Positions 59,131-64,000 of a stretch of DNA of 64,000 nucleotides are shown piece by piece. How positions within the stretch are numbered: position 1 is the first letter of the stretch; each line of letters starts with the position of its first letter. Position numbers and translations under genes: made by a program. Under the pieces are notes generated by a model. That model searched no databases. It had not been told where the DNA came from and was given only the letters and a program-made list of their open reading frames with translations. This stretch comes from Anaerolineaceae bacterium (GTDB lineage: Bacteria; Chloroflexota; Anaerolineae; Aggregatilineales; Phototrophicaceae). The stretch is taken from assembly GCA_026708325.1 (NCBI GenBank), contig JAPOVC010000018.1, positions 62,001 through 126,000 on the forward strand, written 5' to 3'.

Positions 59131-60209
59131 ATTTCACTGTCCACCCCACACTCGACATTTTGCGCGAACTCTATACGGAGCCGCGCCATCCGCGGGAGAC
59201 CCTCCGCCGCGCCGGCCCGCTGCTCCTCGATCCCGGCACGGCCATCGAGCCGCTGTACCGCGCCCGCGGCATCCACGGGGTTCGCTGGCCGGCTCTCGAG
59301 GTCATGGAACTCGTGGGCTGCGATGGAATGGAAGCCTGCGTGGGCGCCCAGGGCTGGGGCCTGTTCAACCCGGCGCGCAGCCTGGAGGCCTCCGCCTGGG
59401 AATTCGCCCGTTACGAGGCACTCGATTATCGCGCGCAGGTGAGGGCCCTCCTTGAGCGGCTTCAGCGCCTGCTGGCCCTGCCTGACGGGCAGGTCGATTG
59501 CCTGCTGCTGCCCTGCGATTCGGCCAACCGCTCCCTGATGCTCTTCGGTCACGGGCTCAGCGTCTACGGCGCCGTGCCCGGCCTGATTCTGCTGCGGCTC
59601 TGGCCAGGCGGCGCTGTCCAGGAGCGTCTGCCGGCGGCGCTGGCGCGCGCCTGGGCCCAGACCCTGCGGCATCTCGTCCATGGCCGCGAGACGCAGCGCA
59701 ATCTGGCGGATTTCCTGGTGATGGAAGGCATCGCCGCGGCCCTGAGCCGGCGTCTGCTGCCGGACCTGCCGCAGCCCTGGCTGGCGTGCTTTCGCAGACC
59801 GGCCGACTGGAACGAGGAACTGACGCGCATCGCGCTCCGCTGGTACGACTGCCCGGACTACAGCGACCTGGTCAGCAACGTCTATGGCGCGCAGGTCGTC
59901 ATGGGCCAGGACCGCCCGCCGCCGGCCCGCCCGCTGGACCCCGATACGCTCGCGCTGTGCAGCGCCGTCCTCGCCGACATGCTGGATGACGACCGGCCAT
60001 TGACCCACGCCAGGGCCCTCTACGGCGACGGCTTGCTGGCGCTCAAGGGGCATCCGGCAGCCGGCATGCCGGACTGGGCCGGCTTCGAGGTCGGCTACCG
60101 CCTCGTCGAGGCCTGGCTGGCACGGAGCGGCGCGACTCTGGCCGAGGCGTTGCGCGCGCCGTCGGCGCAGATCATCGCGGAGTCGCGCTTCCTCGAGTCG
60201 CCGCTGTGA
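59127..60209 (+). CDS. DUF2268-like protein lacking the zinc-protease HExxH
   Basis: 360 residues. The second half matches DUF2268-type predicted Zn-proteases: ARAWAQTLRHLVHGRETQRN, LADFLVMEGIAAALSRRL and the C-terminal FEVGYRLVEAWLARSG with SAQIIAESRFLESPL. The expected HExxH reads RHLVHG, so the catalytic glutamate is missing and the protein may be a non-catalytic relative. An 8-base inverted repeat spans the start codon. It converges with mutY (38-base overlap). Assignment to the family rests on motif resemblance. Confidence 0.7.
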   Translation: MHFTVHPTLDILRELYTEPRHPRETLRRAGPLLLDPGTAIEPLYRARGIHGVRWPALEVMELVGCDGMEACVGAQGWGLFNPARSLEASAWEFARYEALDYRAQVRALLERLQRLLALPDGQVDCLLLPCDSANRSLMLFGHGLSVYGAVPGLILLRLWPGGAVQERLPAALARAWAQTLRHLVHGRETQRNLADFLVMEGIAAALSRRLLPDLPQPWLACFRRPADWNEELTRIALRWYDCPDYSDLVSNVYGAQVVMGQDRPPPARPLDPDTLALCSAVLADMLDDDRPLTHARALYGDGLLALKGHPAAGMPDWAGFEVGYRLVEAWLARSGATLAEALRAPSAQIIAESRFLESPL

Positions 60210-61287
60210 GCCAGTTGGCGATGAGCGCGCGCTCGGCTCCGCCAAAGCTGTAGGCGCCCAGTTCCTCCGGCTGTACCCAGGCAGTCTCGGGAGACCGCGA
60301 TTCCTCCGGCCCGCAGACCAGGGCGCACTCCCAGGCGTGCAGGGTGATGCGGAAATGGGTGAAGCCGTGTTGTACCGGCGCCAGGGCCGTCCCCGGCCGC
60401 ACGGCCAGCGCCAGGGTCTCGCGCAAACAGCGTTGCAGGGCCGCCTCCAGGCTGGCGTCCTCCGCCATCGCGCGACCGCCGGGGAAAGTCCACAGGCCGC
60501 CCAGCAGCCCATCCTCCGGTCGCCGTTGAATCAATATCTCTCCCTGCGCGTTGCGCAGCAGGGCGACGACCAGGTCGTGATGCGGCCTTTCGGGGCGGGG
60601 ACGGCGGCGCGGCAATTCATTCTGGCGACCGCGGTCACGCGCCAGGCAACCCTTTTGCAGCGGACAGCGCGGACAGTCCGGCTGACGGGGCCGGCAGACG
60701 CGACGGCCCAGTTCCATCAGGGCCTGGTTCCAGGCGCCGGGCCGCGTGGGGTGCAGCCAGTCCTGCGCCAGCGCCCACAACTTCCGCTGCGTCGCTGACC
60801 GCGTAATGTCCTCGTCAAGGTCGGTCAGGCGGGCGAAGACGCGCATGACGTTGCCATCCAGCACCGGCGCGGCCTCAGCGAAGGCGATGCTGGCGATGGC
60901 GCCGGCGCTGTAGCGGCCGATGCCGGGCAGTTTTTGCAGTTCGGCCGCGCGGCGTGGCAGGAAGCCACCGTGTTCCTGCATGACCTGGCGCGCGGCGCGC
61001 TGCAGGTTGCGCGCGCGGCTGTAGTAGCCCAGCCCCTCCCAAAGCTTGAGCACTTCATCCAGGTCGGCGGCGGCGAGGGAGGCGATATCCGGGAAGCGCC
61101 TCAGGAAGCGTTCGTAGTAGGGGATGACGGTGTTGACCTGCGTCTGCTGCAGCATGACTTCGGCCAGCCAGATGGCGTACGGGTCCCGTGTCCGACGCCA
61201 GGGCAGGTCGGCGGCCTCGCGTTCGTACCAGTCCAGCAGGCGGCTGTCGGGTCGCGGGTCGACGGGAGTGGCGGTGGCAGATTGCAT
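60172..61287 (-). CDS. mutY: A/G-specific adenine glycosylase MutY
   Basis: 371 residues. HhH-GPD domain: LAEVMLQQTQV (catalytic Glu), LQKLPGIGRYSAGAI hairpin, and VLDGNVMRV with the catalytic Asp. The 4Fe-4S cluster is CX6CX2CX5C within RRVCRPRQPDCPRC and PLQKGC. A C-terminal NUDIX-like domain (about 240-365) with GGLWTFPGG recognises 8-oxoG. It removes A opposite 8-oxoG. The start at 61287 is seven bases from a TATTGT -10, so leaderless. It overlaps the convergent gene by 38 bases. Confidence 0.95.
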   Translation of the reverse strand: MQSATATPVDPRPDSRLLDWYEREAADLPWRRTRDPYAIWLAEVMLQQTQVNTVIPYYERFLRRFPDIASLAAADLDEVLKLWEGLGYYSRARNLQRAARQVMQEHGGFLPRRAAELQKLPGIGRYSAGAIASIAFAEAAPVLDGNVMRVFARLTDLDEDITRSATQRKLWALAQDWLHPTRPGAWNQALMELGRRVCRPRQPDCPRCPLQKGCLARDRGRQNELPRRRPRPERPHHDLVVALLRNAQGEILIQRRPEDGLLGGLWTFPGGRAMAEDASLEAALQRCLRETLALAVRPGTALAPVQHGFTHFRITLHAWECALVCGPEESRSPETAWVQPEELGAYSFGGAERALIANWLTAATRGSATPR

Positions 61288-61293
61288 AGCGTG

Positions 61294-61300
61294 TACAATA
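61294..61300. promoter_or_regulatory. Overlapping divergent -10 boxes for mutY and the TPR gene
   Basis: Only 19 bases separate the two start codons. On the plus strand TACAAT (61294-61299) ends seven bases before the TPR ATG; on the minus strand TATTGT (61295-61300) ends seven bases before the mutY ATG. Both would give leaderless mRNAs. Simultaneous RNA polymerase binding would be excluded. Confidence 0.5.
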
Positions 61301-61306
61301 CCGCCC

Positions 61307-62509
61307 ATGCGCGTTCTCACGCCCCTTTTGCTCCTGCTGCTCACGCCCCTGGCCCTCCAGGCCCAGGCGGAGGCCGACGATGTGCCCGCCCTGGCGACCC
61401 AGGTGGCGCGCGACCTGGCCGACGCCGGGCGCGCCCTGGACCAGGCCTTCAATCTGCTGGGCCTGCTGGAGTCCTTCGGTTTCGTGGTGACGGTGGTCGG
61501 CGGCGCGGCGGCGATTTTTGGCGTCACGCGCTTCATCGCCGCCCAGAACCAGCTGCGCGAATCGCGGCAGAAATTCGAGCAGGAGATCGCCAGTTCGCGC
61601 CGTCTGCTGCAGGAAGAGACGCGCCAGCGCGAGGAGGCCTTCGCGAGTCTGCAGGGCTCGCTGCAGGGCTCGCTGGAGAAATCCACCGGCGACGCCACCC
61701 GCGCCCTGTCCTTCCTGCCCCTCGGCGAGCGGCAGTACCGCTCCGGCGACCTGAGCGGCGCCCGCGCCATCTACGAAAGGGCGCTGCAACTGGACCCGCG
61801 CAACCCCGTCATCAACTATCGCATGGGCTACACCTGCTCGCAGGCCGGCGCGCTCGACGAGGCCGAGACCTTCCTGCGCCAGGCCCTCGCCAGCGAACCC
61901 GATTTCGCGCCGGCGCTGGCCAGCCTCGGCTACGTGTATCGCCGCCGCGCAGAGCAGTTGCCGGAGGGCGTGGAACGCGCCCGCGCTTTCAACGAGGCCG
62001 AGCGCCATTTGACGCAGGCCCTGGCGCTGCTGCCCAACCTGGTGGACGACGACGGCGAGTCCTGGTGGGGCTCGCTGGGCGGGCTTTACCGTCGTCGCGG
62101 CCAGTTGCAGGAGGCCGTCCACGCCTACCGCGAGGCGGCGCGCGTCACCCCCGCCTCGTCCTACGCCTGGGTCAACCTGGCGCTGCTGGGCATGCAGCAG
62201 GATGGCGCTGACGCCATGCGCGACACCTGGCGCCAGGCGCAGCAACTGGCCGCTGCCGAAACGCGCGCCGACGTCGACAACTACTGGGGCTACGCCGACC
62301 TGGTGACGACCAGCCTGGCGCTCGGCGATACCGAAGAGGCGGAGGATGCCCTGAGGGCCTTCTTCCGCACGATCCCGGCGGAGGCCAGCCAGGTGCCGCA
62401 GGTGCTGCGCGACTCACTGGAGCAACTGGCGGCGTCCCTGCCTGAGGAGCGTCGTGCCGCGGTCCATGCGGCGATCGACCGCATCGAGACGCAGGTCAGC
62501 GGCGAATAG
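61307..62509 (+). CDS. TPR-repeat membrane/secreted protein
   Basis: 400 residues. There is a signal peptide (LLLLLLTPLALQAQA), one membrane helix (about 48-70, LGLLESFGFVVTVVGGAAAIFGV), a coiled coil (about 78-120) and TPR repeats (about 130-390), e.g. ARAIYERALQLDPRNPVINY and AHAYREAAR-like AVHAYREAARVTPASSYAW. TPRs bind partner proteins. No enzymatic motifs are seen. The ATG at 61307 follows TACAAT by seven bases. Confidence 0.87.
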   Translation: MRVLTPLLLLLLTPLALQAQAEADDVPALATQVARDLADAGRALDQAFNLLGLLESFGFVVTVVGGAAAIFGVTRFIAAQNQLRESRQKFEQEIASSRRLLQEETRQREEAFASLQGSLQGSLEKSTGDATRALSFLPLGERQYRSGDLSGARAIYERALQLDPRNPVINYRMGYTCSQAGALDEAETFLRQALASEPDFAPALASLGYVYRRRAEQLPEGVERARAFNEAERHLTQALALLPNLVDDDGESWWGSLGGLYRRRGQLQEAVHAYREAARVTPASSYAWVNLALLGMQQDGADAMRDTWRQAQQLAAAETRADVDNYWGYADLVTTSLALGDTEEAEDALRAFFRTIPAEASQVPQVLRDSLEQLAASLPEERRAAVHAAIDRIETQVSGE

Positions 62510-62518
62510 GGGCCGGAC

Positions 62519-64000
62519 TCAACCCGCCCACGGCGCGCGCCAGATACGCACGGTGAAATCCAAACCGGTCGATGCCAGCCGGGCCCCGTCAGGAGACCAG
62601 GCGACCCGGTTGATCGTGCCGGTATGTCCCGTCATTTGTGCCAGACGCTCGCCGGTGGCTGCGTCAAACAACGCCACCAGGGCGGGGTGCGTTGTGGCAA
62701 AGGAATTGGTCTCGCTCTGGTTGGCGGTGGCGATGTAGTTGCCGTCCGGTGACCAGGCGAGGTCATTTACGGCCGAGCCATCCGGATTCGCCGAAGTCTG
62801 CCAAACTACACTGGCGTCAGTGTAGGCGGAGTTGGGTTTCCACAACGTGAGAGAAAGATTGCTGCCACTGGCGAGGTAGTCCCCGTCTGGTGACCAGGCC
62901 AGGCTGGTAACGTAGCCGGCCCTGGCCAGGAATTCAGTCAACAACGCCCCGACTCGCACCTCATAAATGCGGATCGTGGCAGTAAAAGTGCCATTCGGGA
63001 GTTCGATTTCGCTGACAATGGCAAGGAGACCTCCGTCCGGCGACCAGTCCATTGCCTTGCCACTGCCCAGACGAGCAGTGAATCGAGAAATCAGATTCAC
63101 TCTGTCTGTTACCCGCCACACATCTATCCTGGAGGGGGCCTCTCTGGAAGGCCCGGCTGTTACGACAGCGAGTTGCGTCCCGTCCCGTGACCAGTTGATG
63201 AGGCCAGGCGACTGTTCCGGCTTCAGTGCAAACAATTCTCGGCCAGTCTGGTTGTCGAGGATGATCACGGAGTCACCGCAGATGCAGGCCCTGCGAGTTC
63301 CGTCCGGCGAAGGGAAGTGGTCATACTCCCACTCTTCTACAGGGTTTTCAGGCTCACCTGCCAGGCGCCAAACCAGGCCCTTCGGGTAAAACACCTCCCC
63401 TGGCAAGAACAATGGGTGGCCCGGGCTGGCGAACAAGACCTGGCCGTTCGGCCACCACGACAAGCGGTGGTTGCCACTCAAGACGGGGTGGCCGGGCACA
63501 GTGAATCCCTCGATCCTGCCTTCCGTGGCGCCGCTGTTTACATCCCGCACTGTGATGTCCCCGGCCAGGGTGCGTGTCACGAGAAAGCAGCAATCGGGTG
63601 TCAGGGCCAGGTCAAGCACGCCGCTGTCGTAATCCAGATCGACTGGTACGCCTTCAGAGAAATTCCAGATCTTTACCAGATTGCTTTCGTCCGCCGCGGC
63701 AATGGAGCTTCCGTCCGGAGACCAGGCGATCGCCCTGACATCCGCTTCCTGGTCCAGCGAGGCGAAAAAGCCAAAGTCGCCGAAACCCCAGTGATACAGC
63801 ATGGTCCGCTTGTCCCCGATCACCGCGATGCTGTTGCCATCCGGAGACCAGGCCAGACCCTTGTCCAGGTGGTCCGCGTTCCTGGTATGGAGAATGTGGC
63901 CGCTGCGCGCATCCAGAATATGAAACGCGCCCTCTCGATCGCCCAGGGCGATGTGGGCGCCGTCCGGGGACCAGGACAGCATGTTGACCTGCAGTTCCGG
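62519..64000 (-). CDS. WD40-like beta-propeller protein, incomplete at its N-terminus
   Basis: At least 493 residues; the frame stays open to the window edge, so the start lies beyond 64000. Repeats of the SPDG kind recur about every 40-50 residues: SWSPDGAHIALGD, AWSPDGNSIAVIG, AWSPDGSSIAAAD, AWSPDGDYLASGS, AWSPDGNYIATAN, AWSPDGARLASTG. They form one or more WD40/TolB-like propellers. The C-terminus is FTVRIWRAPWAG. It may be attached to an upstream domain outside this window. It converges with the TPR gene (nine-base gap). GC is slightly lower than its neighbours. Confidence 0.88.
   Translation of the reverse strand, partial: PELQVNMLSWSPDGAHIALGDREGAFHILDARSGHILHTRNADHLDKGLAWSPDGNSIAVIGDKRTMLYHWGFGDFGFFASLDQEADVRAIAWSPDGSSIAAADESNLVKIWNFSEGVPVDLDYDSGVLDLALTPDCCFLVTRTLAGDITVRDVNSGATEGRIEGFTVPGHPVLSGNHRLSWWPNGQVLFASPGHPLFLPGEVFYPKGLVWRLAGEPENPVEEWEYDHFPSPDGTRRACICGDSVIILDNQTGRELFALKPEQSPGLINWSRDGTQLAVVTAGPSREAPSRIDVWRVTDRVNLISRFTARLGSGKAMDWSPDGGLLAIVSEIELPNGTFTATIRIYEVRVGALLTEFLARAGYVTSLAWSPDGDYLASGSNLSLTLWKPNSAYTDASVVWQTSANPDGSAVNDLAWSPDGNYIATANQSETNSFATTHPALVALFDAATGERLAQMTGHTGTINRVAWSPDGARLASTGLDFTVRIWRAPWAG

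Overview
This is a GC-rich, gene-dense bacterial chromosome segment. The content suggests a member of the Chloroflexota, perhaps an Anaerolineae-like lineage. The grounds are a caa3-type A2 heme-copper oxidase operon, RNase Y with RecX, a DUF951 protein, an LCP-family protein, an MGDG-synthase-like glycosyltransferase, F420/flavin LLM oxidoreductases, an EF-P with an arginine tip, and short palindromic repeats in the gaps. This placement is an inference from gene families; no rRNA gene is present to settle it.

Layout. 1-2.3 kb: a sugar-type ABC solute-binding protein gene broken by an in-frame TAG, then an epimerase gene whose 3' end is duplicated as a 286-bp relic. 2.3-5.8 kb: rho with a leader peptide ORF, arylamine N-acetyltransferase, a repeat-filled gap, and efp. 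5.8-12.2 kb: a seven-gene minus-strand respiratory operon (coxB-coxA-coxC-like-unknown membrane protein-coxC-coxD-SDR) from one visible promoter. 12.3-12.9 kb: repeats. 12.9-16.8 kb: trmO-gatA-P-loop protein-enolase-superfamily enzyme. 17-23.7 kb: a five-gene operon (MutS-like ATPase, glycosyltransferase, flippase, epimerase, FAD oxidoreductase). 23.8-27.4 kb: a signalling-type group (FHA membrane protein, membrane-tethered HTH protein, degenerate PP2C-like/propeller protein). 27.4-29.1 kb: repeats and an LCP protein. 29.1-37.2 kb: LLM oxidoreductase, lipoprotein cyclophilin, DFR-like reductase, small unknowns, a K+ channel, a GT39-like membrane protein, TfoX-N protein and a PLP enzyme. 37.2-46.6 kb: rny-recX, an acyltransferase, nucleotide-sugar dehydrogenase, triple-PDZ protein, TyrA-like dehydrogenase, HD protein and site-2 protease. 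46.7-50.4 kb: DUF951, an MGDG-like glycosyltransferase, an atypical lower-GC two-gene island with a proteasome-like Ntn hydrolase, and a nucleotidyltransferase. 50.7-57.5 kb: a Mo-cofactor oxidoreductase, a coiled-coil protein and a minus-strand glycan cluster (GT4, GT9-GT26 fusion, two DinB paralogues, PfkB kinase). 57.5-64 kb: tRNA-Cys with promoter and terminator, sseA-sufE, a degenerate metalloprotease-like protein, mutY, a TPR protein and a WD40-type propeller running off the edge.

How the genes work together. Cell-surface glycan building recurs (flippase, several GT4/GT9/GT26/GT28/GT39-like enzymes, nucleotidyltransferase, nucleotide-sugar dehydrogenase, PfkB sugar kinase, LCP attachment protein). 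Aerobic respiration is covered by the cox operon, and sulfur relay by SseA-SufE.

Regulatory grammar. -10 boxes of the form TATACT, TACCAT or TACAAT are recognisable upstream of many genes, often as extended TGnTATACT. Several sit only 6-10 bases before a start codon that lacks a Shine-Dalgarno sequence, which suggests leaderless mRNAs. Convergent gene pairs are packed extremely tightly: four of the eleven convergent junctions overlap. Only two convincing intrinsic terminators were found. The least explained pieces are the proteasome-like island at 48.2-49.2 kb, the FHA/HTH/PP2C-like trio at 23.9-27.4 kb, the unknown protein inside the cox operon, and the repeat family.
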